Positions 26,301 through 34,374 of a stretch of 64,000 bases of DNA are shown here, in pieces. Source of the stretch: an uncultured Acidobacteriota bacterium (GTDB lineage Bacteria > Acidobacteriota > Terriglobia > Bryobacterales > Bryobacteraceae); contig CADECY010000017.1 in NCBI GenBank assembly GCA_902825945.1, positions 36,086-100,085 of the forward strand, read 5' to 3'. The notes under the pieces are model-generated. The model had not been told where the DNA came from. It ran no database searches and worked only from the letters and a program-made list of their open reading frames with translations. The position numbers and the translations under genes were made by a program. Numbering within the stretch: position 1 is the stretch's first letter; every line of letters starts with the position of its first letter.

Positions 26301-26861
26301 ACCCGAGATCGAGATGCCAGTCGTGCCGGCGATATCGAATGAGCGCAGGTACCGCCAGGATCCGCTCTTGATGACGCCGGCCGACGCCCAGGCGACCTGG
26401 AACGGATTGCGGCCCTGCGTGGGAACGTTGGCGATCAACTCGTTGGCGATCACCTGGGATCGGCTCGCAGTCTCGGTCTGCAACTGCGAGACGGCGTCGC
26501 TAACGGTGACGCTCTGTGCGAGTTCTCCGATCTCGAGGGTGACGTCGATACGTGGCCGGTCGCCCGACTGCAACAGGATGTTTTCGCGCAGGAAGCGCTT
26601 GAAGCCCTGGTTTTCCACCGTCAGGCGGTAGGTTCCGGGGGCAAGAAATGGGGTGAGATAGGTGCCAGAGCTATTGCTCTCCGTGGCGGACGAGACGTTG
26701 CTGGCAACGTTGGTGGCTGTGATCCTGGCTCCGGGAACGGGCGACCCTGTCGGGTCGTTGACGTTGCCTGTGATCGATGCACGCACTTCTTGGGCGTGCG
26801 CCACCGGGGCAAGCGTCACTGCGCCAAGCAGAAACGCATGCCTTAGGGTAAGGCGATACAT
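23391..26861 (-). CDS. Oar-like TonB-dependent outer-membrane receptor 4
   Basis: The 1156-residue product has its start ATG at 26859-26861, with GGAG 11 bases upstream. The signal peptide ends at APVAHAQ (residue 24). The regulatory domain reads ITGNVNDPTGSPVPGARI. The plug has ANVPTQGRNPFQV, TYDAQYGRTGGGVISIVTKGGGN and FEYFQNDKMNANQ. The barrel ends in LVMHLNW, an aromatic terminal residue as expected for BAM insertion. It is a monocistronic unit with its own near-consensus promoter and terminator. Sequence is clearly paralogous to receptors 1-3, but the extracellular loops differ. The ligand is unknown. Confidence 0.9.
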   Translation of the reverse strand: MYRLTLRHAFLLGAVTLAPVAHAQEVRASITGNVNDPTGSPVPGARITATNVASNVSSATESNSSGTYLTPFLAPGTYRLTVENQGFKRFLRENILLQSGDRPRIDVTLEIGELAQSVTVSDAVSQLQTETASRSQVIANELIANVPTQGRNPFQVAWASAGVIKSGSWRYLRSFDIAGTTGISISGGRERENEVLMDGLSNVRGNRTVISVPTTESVEEFKVHQNTYDAQYGRTGGGVISIVTKGGGNQFHGTAFEYFQNDKMNANQTELNRAGIKRPPNNINQFGAQASGPIYIPKVFDGRNRLFWMLSWESLRQRSADPGVATFPVAEWRNGDFSTLLNAQGQQVVIHDPRSTRPDGSRVPFPGNRLAASQIDPVAKNVLALYPLPRTTGDGFARINNYPYPSRWVASFDQFAGRTDLSLNDKNKFFFRYGENPFQEFRAIVFGFDNPAEPTGNAPLLRNGRNIVMNWTSTISPTMTFDLRTGLSRWEEAGGSTLGAGYDPKRLGFDSNLVGQFTRFQFPRFDLQDYQSIGSDAFGPGAMDTYSVQPNANKVMGKHFLKFGGEGRRYNRNESGRGFPSGQYSFNRTWTQAQANRADAVSGNSLASMLLGFPAAAQVQKNIDPSYRHHYWAGFFHDDWKISQRLTLNIGIRWDMETNNYERFDRNLLGLDFNAASPIASRVQGLSLKGVPQFAGKDGQSRAAFNNDKNNWQPRVGLAYKLSDKWVLRGGYGLYYLGQDETGFTNGFSRTTSAVVSTDGLTPLPNLSIANAFIGLPGSRLLDPVGASLGAVSFLGEGIPANFRDRSLPYSHQYSFDIQREFAGSFLVEAGYTGNVTRLLPVGFGLNYLPANELGRRTSAGAIDTAYYTAQIPNPMAGLIPNNAALNGSTIQRQILSFAYPQYNGVSVGNVPVGRNRFDGVQLKVTKRMGHGLSFLSSYSIGKNLEQTRILNAQDFNLTNYKDVKMVKESNQNIDAPQKFVVAGIYELPFGKGRKFASGANSVMNHIIGGWQFNYDVTYQSGFVSDYPNAPQVSPGSAKLSGSEQSRTRWFNTSLWRGADGRPVATQEPFTLRTFPLRFSDVRRPGYENWDASLSKIFPITERMRLQFRFEAVNMLNHPILPNMQSVDVTNPGFGQLSPTQGNLPRFLKLVMHLNW

Positions 26862-26901
26862 GGGATTTGCTCCAAAGCGAGAAAATACTGACGTCGGGAC
26901 C

Positions 26902-26931
26902 AGTATAGGAAGTCGTTTCGCCGCGCGTCAA
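26902..26931 (-). promoter_or_regulatory. Strong sigma70-type promoter for receptor 4
   Basis: On the minus strand TTGACG (26926-26931), an 18-bp spacer and TATACT (26902-26907) lie about 40 bases upstream of the start codon. TACTG (26886-26890) and CAGTA (26901-26905) form an inverted repeat across the expected transcription start, a possible operator. Confidence 0.72.
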
Positions 26932-26961
26932 ACCATACCCTGGGCCCGGTCGCCCCGCCAC

Positions 26962-28524
26962 TCAGCGGCAATCCATCGACGGGCGATAGACCTGATGGAG
27001 GGTGCTTCCGCTGCTTCCGCCGATCGAAATGCCGCCACCCGGCAGATAGATCAGTCCGTTCGTGAACACGGCTCCCGTGACGCCGTGGACTGGAATGGGC
27101 ATCGGCTCGAGGTGAGTCCACCCATCGGTCCGCGGATCGTAGACATCGTGATCCGGGAAGACGCCGCTCGGGACCTCGCTATTGCCCTCCCCGCCGAAGA
27201 CGTGAATACAGCCGCGCGCTTCCAGCGCGTTTACGCCGCCGCGCGGACGCGGCATGGCGGCGCCCGAGGTCCAGGTGCGGGAGATGGTATCGAAGATCTC
27301 GATGCGATCGGTCCGTTCGCTTTCGAATCCGGCTCCAAAGCGGCCGCCCACGACGTAGATATTGGTCCCCACGGCCACGGCTCCGAGGTGATTCCTCTGT
27401 GTGGGCATGTCGGGAAGTACCGTCCAGGAATTGGCGGCCGGATCGTAGACCGCGAAGTCGGACCCGCGGGGAGGCCGTCCACCCGCGACATAGATCTTGC
27501 CATCCACCACCGCCGCCGCGCCTCCGCCGCGAGCTGTCGGCATCGGAGCGCGGGCGGTCCAGGTGGCCGGTCCAGGATCGTACTCGTAGACCGTATTCTC
27601 GAACGGACCCGCGCCTCCCGCGTCACGCTGACCCCCGATCACATAAATCCGGCCATTCACGCTTACCGACATCGTGTGGTTGAGGGCGACCGGCAGCGGC
27701 GTGGTCAGGCTCCAGGTGGCTGAGACCGGATCGTAGACCTGCACGGTTCGAACCGAGATCCGGCTCGATGGATATCCGCCGAGCACGTAGATCTTGCCAT
27801 CCAGTTCGGCGACCGACATCTCCGAATTGGCTTCGGGCAACTCTGGCCGGCGGCCCCATTGGCCAGCGGCCGGGGCGGACAAGATCGGAATCGTGACGCG
27901 ATTGGCGGCGGCTCCGTCCACGGTGACGGCCACCCCGGCTTCGTCACGGTCACGCAGCGACTGCGGCAACGGGCCGAGTTCCAGCAGGTCGAGCCCCGCA
28001 ACGGCGCCCGGCTGGATTCCGCCAATGACTGGCACGGCTTCGCCACCGATCGTCGCGGTCACCGATTGTCTCGATCCGCGCATTCCGGTGCCGAACAGTT
28101 GCAGATTGATGGGTCCGGATTCGGCCGAGAGATCGACAGGGAACGGCACCATCGACGCAGCCTTGCCCCGCCCGGAGCCGTCCAGCGTGAAGATACCCGG
28201 AGCCACCGCGCGAACCTCAACCGTACCTGTCGCGGTACTGCCATCTCGCCCTCGGAGCGTCACGGTCGCGCTGCCGGGTGCTGTCCCGGCGGGAATCACG
28301 AAGTTGGTCTGCGCCGGGGATACCGAGAGCAGTTGCGCGGGCCGCGCGGCCCCGACCGCATCGGTCACCGTGATGCTCTCGGCTTCGGCCCGAGCGGCGG
28401 CAATCGATTCCGGCGCCACGACGGCCGGGCCCGACATCGAGGCCGCGGGAAAGATCGTGACCGGCCGCGCCTGCGGCCACGCAGGGGTGGACAGAAGGAA
28501 CGCCGCCAATAGGGTGGTTCTCAT
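26962..28524 (-). CDS. Secreted kelch-repeat protein with a TIGR03437-like domain
   Basis: The 520-residue protein starts at ATG 28522-28524, overlapping the metallophosphoesterase stop as ATGA. A signal peptide ends near STPAWPQA (residue 18). Residues about 25-235 look like the Solibacter-type TIGR03437 domain (SVSPAQTNFVIPAGTAPGSA, RAVAPGIFTLD, INLQLFGTGMRG). Residues about 240-515 contain six kelch repeats, each with a hydrophobic strand plus GG: GKIYVLGG, GRIYVIGG, GKIYVAGG, TNIYVVGG, GCIHVFGG and GLIYLPGG. A six-bladed beta-propeller is therefore expected. It probably binds a carbohydrate or protein outside the cell. It is cotranscribed with the phosphoesterase. Confidence 0.88.
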   Translation of the reverse strand: MRTTLLAAFLLSTPAWPQARPVTIFPAASMSGPAVVAPESIAAARAEAESITVTDAVGAARPAQLLSVSPAQTNFVIPAGTAPGSATVTLRGRDGSTATGTVEVRAVAPGIFTLDGSGRGKAASMVPFPVDLSAESGPINLQLFGTGMRGSRQSVTATIGGEAVPVIGGIQPGAVAGLDLLELGPLPQSLRDRDEAGVAVTVDGAAANRVTIPILSAPAAGQWGRRPELPEANSEMSVAELDGKIYVLGGYPSSRISVRTVQVYDPVSATWSLTTPLPVALNHTMSVSVNGRIYVIGGQRDAGGAGPFENTVYEYDPGPATWTARAPMPTARGGGAAAVVDGKIYVAGGRPPRGSDFAVYDPAANSWTVLPDMPTQRNHLGAVAVGTNIYVVGGRFGAGFESERTDRIEIFDTISRTWTSGAAMPRPRGGVNALEARGCIHVFGGEGNSEVPSGVFPDHDVYDPRTDGWTHLEPMPIPVHGVTGAVFTNGLIYLPGGGISIGGSSGSTLHQVYRPSMDCR

Positions 28525-30032
28525 TTCGCTTGTCCTCGCGCCTTGACTTGGTAGGAGAACGCGACCTCGCCCTGCCGGTGCTCCGCGGTTTCGTCCTTGG
28601 GGAGCCACGATCGCACGTAGTCGACCGTCACGGCTTCTCGAGCCACCTTGACTCGCAGGTAGCCGGAGTTCGGCAAGATGTCGCCCGACCGGTACGCCTC
28701 CCGGTTGAACGCGGTGTAGGTGGTGTCGGCTGGATTCGGCGTCTCCTGATAGATGACGCCGTCCTTCTCCTGGCGCGCGAAGAGATGGTCGTGTCCCTGG
28801 AAGAAGATCGTGACACCGTGCTTGACGAAGAGCTGATGCACGGGCAGTTCCCAACCGGGACGCTTCTTGTCGAACTCCCATTCGCCGTTCCGGTTCCGCC
28901 CGCCCCACTCGTAGAGGTCCGCCATTTCCACCGCGCCCCGGCCGGTGCCAAGCACATGGTGCGCGAAGACGAACTTGTATTTCGCTTTGCTCTGCTCGAG
29001 CGTGGACTTCAACCAGCGATACTGCACGTCACCCATCGTGGGCGCCCATCCGTCGCGATTGCGCCCGCCGTCGCCCTTCCGAGCGTCGCGCTGGCCGTTG
29101 CCGCGCTTGTTGCCGCCGCGTTTCCCACCGCCGCCTTTCCCTTTGCCTTGCCGGTCACCGCCTCCTCCGCCGATTCCGGCGTCGATGCCTACGGGGGAGT
29201 GCCAGTAGGGGTCGATGGCGACGAACAATCCGTCGCCCCAAGTCCAGGCATAGTAGTCGCGGCGCAGGCCCACGAATTCCACCGGTTCGGCGTCGCCCGA
29301 ATAGAAGCGGTCTGGCGCGGGAAGCGGATAGTGGCGATTCCGCGCCTTGCCCGCCAGGACCGGGACGCTCTCTGACGTTCCATCCAGCATGTGGCGCGCC
29401 GCCTGCTCATGGTTGCCGTTGACCAGAAAGAGTGCCGCGGTGCGGCCCACGATTCCGAGAAACTCACGCTGGGCCAGGTAGAGTCCATCGACTGTCCGCG
29501 CGTTGAGGTTGCCGGAACGGTAAAGCTGATCGACATTGAAGTCGTCTCCCAATGTCAGGTAGAAATCGGGGCGATCGGCCGACACTTGGTCCATCGTGCG
29601 GCGGTAGAGGTCCGGATGATACATGCGATTCAGGCGCTCCGGATGCGAATCGCCCTGCACGCCGAATGTGAACGCCGCGCCGGGAGCGCGTTGGGTGTGG
29701 AAGCTGTGCCCGGGGCCCTCTCCATTCACCCGGTAGTAGTAGCGGGTGTCCGGCCTCAAACCTTCGATCGGGATCTCCACCGGCTCATTGGCAGGCAGGC
29801 CGACCGTGGCGGTGCGAGATGAGTATTGGCCCGGTGCTGTTCCGTACTCAACGAAGGCGGATTTCTCCTCCGGCGCGTGGAGACTGAGGACGATCGCCCG
29901 ATCGGTGGGGCGTCCGAGTATCCCGGTGAAACCGGGCTGGACGGTCTTTCGGCTATTCTGCGCCGCGACCGAGAATGCAACGGCCACGACCGCGCATGAG
30001 GTCGCCGCCGCGAATCGATTCCGGGTGATCAT
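28521..30032 (-). CDS. Secreted calcineurin-like metallophosphoesterase with a Gly/Lys/Arg-rich insert
   Basis: The 503-residue protein has a signal peptide ending about residue 24 and a fibronectin-like N-terminal domain (35-115) like that of purple acid phosphatases. Its metal-binding motifs are GDSH (127-130), GDD (162-164), GNHE (206-209), AHH (357-359) and GHDH (413-416). Between GIDAG and WAPTMG lies an insert (about residues 287-328) made almost only of Gly, Lys, Arg, Asn and Asp. This is unusual inside a folded enzyme and must loop out; it could bind an anionic polymer. Substrates of such enzymes include phosphomonoesters and diesters. It is coupled to the kelch gene. Confidence 0.88.
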   Translation of the reverse strand: MITRNRFAAATSCAVVAVAFSVAAQNSRKTVQPGFTGILGRPTDRAIVLSLHAPEEKSAFVEYGTAPGQYSSRTATVGLPANEPVEIPIEGLRPDTRYYYRVNGEGPGHSFHTQRAPGAAFTFGVQGDSHPERLNRMYHPDLYRRTMDQVSADRPDFYLTLGDDFNVDQLYRSGNLNARTVDGLYLAQREFLGIVGRTAALFLVNGNHEQAARHMLDGTSESVPVLAGKARNRHYPLPAPDRFYSGDAEPVEFVGLRRDYYAWTWGDGLFVAIDPYWHSPVGIDAGIGGGGGDRQGKGKGGGGKRGGNKRGNGQRDARKGDGGRNRDGWAPTMGDVQYRWLKSTLEQSKAKYKFVFAHHVLGTGRGAVEMADLYEWGGRNRNGEWEFDKKRPGWELPVHQLFVKHGVTIFFQGHDHLFARQEKDGVIYQETPNPADTTYTAFNREAYRSGDILPNSGYLRVKVAREAVTVDYVRSWLPKDETAEHRQGEVAFSYQVKARGQAK

Positions 30033-30100
30033 TTTCCGCTGAGAGGGTAGAACCCGGGCTCAGGGCCAAAGTCGCGGTTTGTGAGCTGTGCTGGGCCGGG

Positions 30101-30427
30101 CTACCGGGGGCCAGTTGGCTGGACTTCTTCCACTTCGGTCACTTCGGACGCGCGTCTTTCCCTCCGGACCCGGTTACGTTCCAAGTACTCCGATAGCTTC
30201 AGTAACGATGTGGCACCTCGGTCTACATGGCGGGCGACTGCCTTCTGATAGCGGCGCAGGACCTCGCGCCGGTTCGCATCGCGAAGATTGCACTCCTCGA
30301 TGTCCAACAACAAGTCGATCTCCCAAGGCCGGAAGGTGTTCCGGTTCATGGTTCCCCTCAGGAGATCCTGGATCAGCTTGTTGAACTGCATCAGCAGCGC
30401 GTCGGTGTCGAGTTGATGGTCAGACAT
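30101..30427 (-). CDS. Small helical protein of unknown function
   Basis: This 108-residue soluble protein is highly charged and predicted all-helical (MQFNKLIQDLLRG, TFRPWEIDLLLDIEECNL, REVLRRYQKAVARHVDRG, LLKLSEYLERNR). No signal peptide or membrane segment. The WEIDLLLDIEECNLRD...RRYQKAV pattern has strong coding character and regular helix periodicity, so it is very probably real, but no named family is recognised. The start is ATG at 30425-30427 with a weak SD. It sits between the phosphoesterase and the beta-helix gene on the same strand. The 53-base gap before it from the beta-helix stop holds nothing obvious. Confidence 0.7.
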   Translation of the reverse strand: MSDHQLDTDALLMQFNKLIQDLLRGTMNRNTFRPWEIDLLLDIEECNLRDANRREVLRRYQKAVARHVDRGATSLLKLSEYLERNRVRRERRASEVTEVEEVQPTGPR

Positions 30428-30480
30428 CGGCTTCTGGGGGCTTATCGGCAGTTTTTGGGCAGAAGTTTAGTACCGCCGGT

Positions 30481-31815
30481 TCACTCGACCACGATTTTGC
30501 CTTCCACCAGATTCGACTCCACCTGATTCCGGACGCCGCCCGCCACCCGGATCGCCACACGATCCCGCGACTCCGGACGCCGGTCATGAATCAAGCAGCC
30601 GGACACCCGAGTCCAATCCACGCGGTCGAGCAGGATCCCAATGCCGTCGGAATCGAGGACCGTCGTATCGGCAATCCGGAAATGGTGCGACCGGCGAATG
30701 ATCAGCGCCGCCTCGGCTTTGCGCGAGCGGTTGATGAGGAGGCCGAGGATCTGAGAGTCCGACGAATCCTCGAACTGGACAGTATTGCGGAAATCGGGTT
30801 GGTCGTAGTCCGGATTCTGGTCCATGGTGTTCGAGCCCACGGTGATGTTCGAACTGTTCTCGACGAGCAGGTTGTAGCTGAATCCGAGGGCGAAGGTGTT
30901 GCCGGTAATGTTCACGCCGCGGGCGTGCTTCAGGTGGATGTTCAGATCAGCATCGGAGATCATGTTGTCGCCGATCGAGAAGAAGCCCACCTTGCGGGGC
31001 GCGTTCACTTCTCCGATGAACCGGATGTTCGCCGAGCCCTTCGCGCGCCCGTAGTGCTGGATCGAAGAACCCGTGATCGCACCCTCGCGAATCGACCCGC
31101 CGCGCGTGTCGAACAGGATGTTCGCGGCGGGCTCGCCGCCCACCATCATGTTCGCTTCGATGTCGCAGGATCCGATCTGGAGATTCCTGATCTCGGACTG
31201 CCGCACCACGATTCCGCCCAGCTTGTTGTACGACACGTGCGAGTTGACGATGTTGACCTGGTGGAGATTCAGTTTGTCGAGCAGAATCCCGATTCCATCA
31301 TTGTCGTAGACGTTGACGTCCGACACGAGCACGTTGCGATTGAGCCCGGTGAGCACGAGTCCGTTGCGGAGCTTCGATAGATAGAGGCGCGAAAAGACCG
31401 CGTGGATCGTGCCTTCGACACGGATTCCATCCGCTGCGGCGTTCGCGCCTTTGATGGCGAAGCCGTCGATCAGCGGGGCGCGCTCACGTTCTGCTGTCAG
31501 TTCGGTGACACCTTTCGGATCGGCGGATTTCTTGTGCGATCCGGTCACGAGAATCGCCGGACCTTCGCCCGCCATCACGATCGTCGCAGTGCCGTCTCCG
31601 TGGATTCCGAGAGGACCGTTCCGCGTCAGGTCGAGCCGGATGGGTTTGGTGATTCGATAGCCGCCGCGCGGAAGAAACACCGCGCCTTTGCCCGCATCGG
31701 CCGCCTTTTGGATCGCGGCCGTGTCGTCCGCTTTGCCATCGCCGCGCGCGCCGAATTCGCGCACGTTCGCGGCAAGCGCCGCGACGGCGGTGATCAACAA
31801 CAGTGGCAGGAGCAT
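30481..31815 (-). CDS. Secreted right-handed beta-helix protein (pectate-lyase superfamily type)
   Basis: The 444-residue protein has a signal peptide ending about residue 16. It opens with VREFGARGDGKADDTAAIQKA...GGAVFLPRGGYRI-like sequence (here GKGAVFLPRGGYRI), the hallmark of the Pectate_lyase_3 (PF12708) N-terminus. Many short beta-strand turns rich in Asn and Ile follow (NVYDNDGIGILLDKLN, SHVSYNKLGGIVVRQS, GNTFALGFSYNLLVENSSNITVGSNTM). The fold serves polysaccharide lyases, hydrolases and epimerases; catalytic residues are not evident. It starts four bases after the stop of the exported deaminase and so is the last gene of the nucleoside operon. Confidence 0.83.
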   Translation of the reverse strand: MLLPLLLITAVAALAANVREFGARGDGKADDTAAIQKAADAGKGAVFLPRGGYRITKPIRLDLTRNGPLGIHGDGTATIVMAGEGPAILVTGSHKKSADPKGVTELTAERERAPLIDGFAIKGANAAADGIRVEGTIHAVFSRLYLSKLRNGLVLTGLNRNVLVSDVNVYDNDGIGILLDKLNLHQVNIVNSHVSYNKLGGIVVRQSEIRNLQIGSCDIEANMMVGGEPAANILFDTRGGSIREGAITGSSIQHYGRAKGSANIRFIGEVNAPRKVGFFSIGDNMISDADLNIHLKHARGVNITGNTFALGFSYNLLVENSSNITVGSNTMDQNPDYDQPDFRNTVQFEDSSDSQILGLLINRSRKAEAALIIRRSHHFRIADTTVLDSDGIGILLDRVDWTRVSGCLIHDRRPESRDRVAIRVAGGVRNQVESNLVEGKIVVE

Positions 31816-31819
31816 GGCG

Positions 31820-33199
31820 CTACTTCCCGAGCGAGCGTAGAATCCGCTCGCGGTACTCGCGCGCCTTGGCGAGAATCGGCGCGGGCTGCAAGGTGAGGGG
31901 TGCGCGGTTGCGCACCACCATCCGGCCGTTCACCATCACGTCGGTGACGTCGGTCCCTTTGAGCGCATAGACCATCTGCGAATAGGCGTTGTACATCGGC
32001 TGGGAATGGGCTTGATCGGTTCGAACGAGAATCAGGTCCGCCAATTTCCCGGATTCGAGCGATCCGATTTTGCTGTCGAGCCCGAGTGCCCGGGCTCCGT
32101 GAATCGTTGCCATCGCAAAGGCGTCTTCGGCGGGCAACGCCTGCGGATCCATCGTCGCCACCTTCTGCAACTTCGCCGCGAGATCCATCTCCTCGAACAT
32201 CGAGAAATCGTTATTCGATCCCGCTGGTCCATCCGGACCCAAGCCTACTGCGATTCCGAGCTTCAACTGCTTCACCACCGGTGCGACGCCCGAGGCGAGT
32301 TTCATGTTCGATGAAGGACAATGCGCCAGGCCCACGCCACGCTGCTTGATGATTGCCAGATCGGCGTCGTCGAGCCAGACCCCGTGCGCTCCGAGTGTCC
32401 GGCCCTCGAAAAGCCCGATCGACTCGAGCACGCGGGTGGGGCTCATGCCGCGCTTGGCGATGATCTCTTCGTTCTCGCGTTTGGTCTCGGAAAGGTGGAT
32501 CAGCAGCGGCACTCCATAGCGGTTGGCGAGCGCACGCGCGGCGCGCAGCGTTTCGTCACTGTTGGTATAGAGCGCGTGCGGCGCCACCGCGGGTACGATC
32601 AGTGGATCATTCTGGAAGCGGCGGATATAGGTTTCGGTGAGTTTCAGCGCGTCTTGCGGAGTCTTCGCGTCCGCCACCGGGAATCCGATCACGGTTTCGC
32701 CGAGCACGCCGCGCATTCCCGCCGCCTTCGTCTCTTCCGCGATCGCATCCTCGAAGTAGTACATATCGGTGTATGTGGTGGTTCCACCGAGCAGCATTTC
32801 GGCCACGGCCAGGCGCGTGCCCCAACGGCAGAATTCCGCCGAAACGTTTTTCGCCTCGGCCGGGAAGATGAACTTCTCCAGCCACTCCTGCAGCCGCATG
32901 TCGTCGGCGATTCCGCGGAACAGCGACATCGGCGCGTGTGTGTGCGTATTGATGAGTCCGGGAGAGAGGATTGCGTCCGGGTGATCGATTCGCTGTTTGG
33001 CGGTGAACTTCGTATCGATTTCGGTGCGTTTGCCGACAGCGATGATCGACGCGCCGCGAATCGCCACCGCGCCCTTCTCGATCACGCGGCGTTGCGCGTC
33101 CATCGTGATTACGTGACCCGCGGAGATGATCCAGTCAGCGGACTCGGCTGCCCGCAGCGCCATCGCCGCGAGCGCGATGCTAACCCAGAATCGAAGCAT
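31820..33199 (-). CDS. Exported amidohydrolase, SAH/MTA deaminase-like
   Basis: The 459-residue protein has a clear N-terminal signal peptide (FWVSIALAAMALRAAES) before the deaminase-type domain. The metal and catalytic residues of the MtaD/ATZ-TRZ family are present: HTH (H86, H88), HLSE (H235, E238), AHGVWL (H272), HCPSSNMKLASG and D323 in GLGPDGPAGSNN. The C-terminal composite domain is intact (SLESGKLADLILV). Cytoplasmic relatives deaminate 5-methylthioadenosine, S-adenosylhomocysteine or adenosine. Its gene overlaps cdd by 20 bases and lies in the nucleoside salvage operon, so deamination of a purine nucleoside outside the inner membrane is likely, but not proven. Confidence 0.85.
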   Translation of the reverse strand: MLRFWVSIALAAMALRAAESADWIISAGHVITMDAQRRVIEKGAVAIRGASIIAVGKRTEIDTKFTAKQRIDHPDAILSPGLINTHTHAPMSLFRGIADDMRLQEWLEKFIFPAEAKNVSAEFCRWGTRLAVAEMLLGGTTTYTDMYYFEDAIAEETKAAGMRGVLGETVIGFPVADAKTPQDALKLTETYIRRFQNDPLIVPAVAPHALYTNSDETLRAARALANRYGVPLLIHLSETKRENEEIIAKRGMSPTRVLESIGLFEGRTLGAHGVWLDDADLAIIKQRGVGLAHCPSSNMKLASGVAPVVKQLKLGIAVGLGPDGPAGSNNDFSMFEEMDLAAKLQKVATMDPQALPAEDAFAMATIHGARALGLDSKIGSLESGKLADLILVRTDQAHSQPMYNAYSQMVYALKGTDVTDVMVNGRMVVRNRAPLTLQPAPILAKAREYRERILRSLGK

Positions 33200-33566
33200 C
33201 GAATGCCCTCGGCAACAACTGGCTCATGCGGAACATTTCCGTTTTCCCTTGCAGGTTGACCAGCGTCACTTCGCAATCGCCACAAAACTCCCACAGGATC
33301 TGGCGGCAGGCGCCGCACGGAGGCGTCAGGTCATCGGTGTCGGCCGCGACAGCCACCCGCTGGAACTTGCGCACACCTTCCGACAACGCCTTGAAGACCG
33401 CGACACGCTCGGCGCAAATCGTCAGTCCGTAGCTCGCGTTCTCGACGTTGCAGCCGGTGTGGATGCGCCCCTGCTCGTCTTCGATCGCCGCGCCGACGCG
33501 GAATTTCGAAAACGGTGCGACCGCGTTTTCGCGCGCCGCGATGGCGGCTTCGAGCAGTGGCTCCAT
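33180..33566 (-). CDS. cdd: Cytidine deaminase
   Basis: This 128-residue enzyme converts cytidine and deoxycytidine to uridine and deoxyuridine in the cytoplasm. The zinc site is complete: TICAERVA (C51, E53) and PPCGACRQ (C84, C87). The substrate-binding FSKFRVGAA and GCNVENASYG blocks are present. The length is that of the small homotetrameric form. It begins one base after the punA stop and overlaps the downstream deaminase by 20 bases, placing it firmly in the operon between purine phosphorolysis and deamination. Confidence 0.97.
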   Translation of the reverse strand: MEPLLEAAIAARENAVAPFSKFRVGAAIEDEQGRIHTGCNVENASYGLTICAERVAVFKALSEGVRKFQRVAVAADTDDLTPPCGACRQILWEFCGDCEVTLVNLQGKTEMFRMSQLLPRAFDASILG

Positions 33567-33567
33567 G

Positions 33568-34374
33568 CTACGCCCCCAACCGCGGCACGAGTGCGTGCAA
33601 GAGCGCTAGCAATCGATCGCGGACCCGGGCTCCGGTTTCAAGCACTTCCTCGTGGTTGATCTTCTGGGGCAATATTCCCGCGGCCATGTTCGTCACGCAC
33701 GAAATCGCCAGGCACCGGATGCCCATGTGCCGCGCCGCGATCACCTCGGGAACGGTCGACATGCCGACGAGATCGGCGCCAATCACGCGCAGGAACCGGA
33801 TCTCGGCCGGAGTCTCATAGCTCGGGCCCAGCAATCCGGCGTAGACACCTTCCGGCAATTCGAACCCGAGAGAACGTGCCGTTTCCTTCGCCTTGACGCG
33901 GAACTCCGCGTCATAGGCATCCGACATGTCCGGAAATCGTGGGCCGAGCGAATCATCATTCGGCCCGATCAGCGGACTCGTACCTTGCAGATTGAGGTGA
34001 TCGGAGATCAGCACCAGGCTACCTTGCCCATAGGAGAGATTGATTCCGCCCGCCGCGTTGGTGAACACGATCGCCTTCACGCCGAGTTTCCCCATGACGC
34101 GAACGCCGAAGACCGCCTTGTCGATTGAGTGGCCTTCGTACAGATGCGCGCGGCCGCTCATGACGATCAGCGGTGTCGAGGCGAGAGCGCCGCAGACGAG
34201 TTTGCCCGCGTGCCCAACCGCGGTTGATTGCGGCCATCCGGGAATCTTCTCGTACGGGAACACAACTGGATTCTCGACGTGGTTGGCGAAGGCGCCGAGT
34301 CCGCTGCCGAGTACCACCCCCACCGCCGGAGGCGTGTTGAGGCGATCTTTGAGGAAATCGACGGCTTGCTTCAC
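33568..34374 (-). CDS. punA: Purine nucleoside phosphorylase (trimeric type)
   Basis: The 268-residue product uses a GTG start at 34372-34374, giving a GTGA overlap with nupC; an ATG seven codons upstream (34395) is the alternative. Characteristic blocks are VVLGSGLGAF, GRAHLYEGH, FTNAAGGIN, GPSYETPAEIRFLRVIGADLVGMSTVPEV and ISCVTNMAAG. These identify the PNP/MTAP family 2 trimeric enzyme, which cleaves inosine and guanosine with phosphate to base plus ribose 1-phosphate. The M in VGMSTVPE indicates PNP rather than MTAP-type specificity. It is translationally coupled to the transporter that supplies its substrate. Confidence 0.96.
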   Translation of the reverse strand: MKQAVDFLKDRLNTPPAVGVVLGSGLGAFANHVENPVVFPYEKIPGWPQSTAVGHAGKLVCGALASTPLIVMSGRAHLYEGHSIDKAVFGVRVMGKLGVKAIVFTNAAGGINLSYGQGSLVLISDHLNLQGTSPLIGPNDDSLGPRFPDMSDAYDAEFRVKAKETARSLGFELPEGVYAGLLGPSYETPAEIRFLRVIGADLVGMSTVPEVIAARHMGIRCLAISCVTNMAAGILPQKINHEEVLETGARVRDRLLALLHALVPRLGA

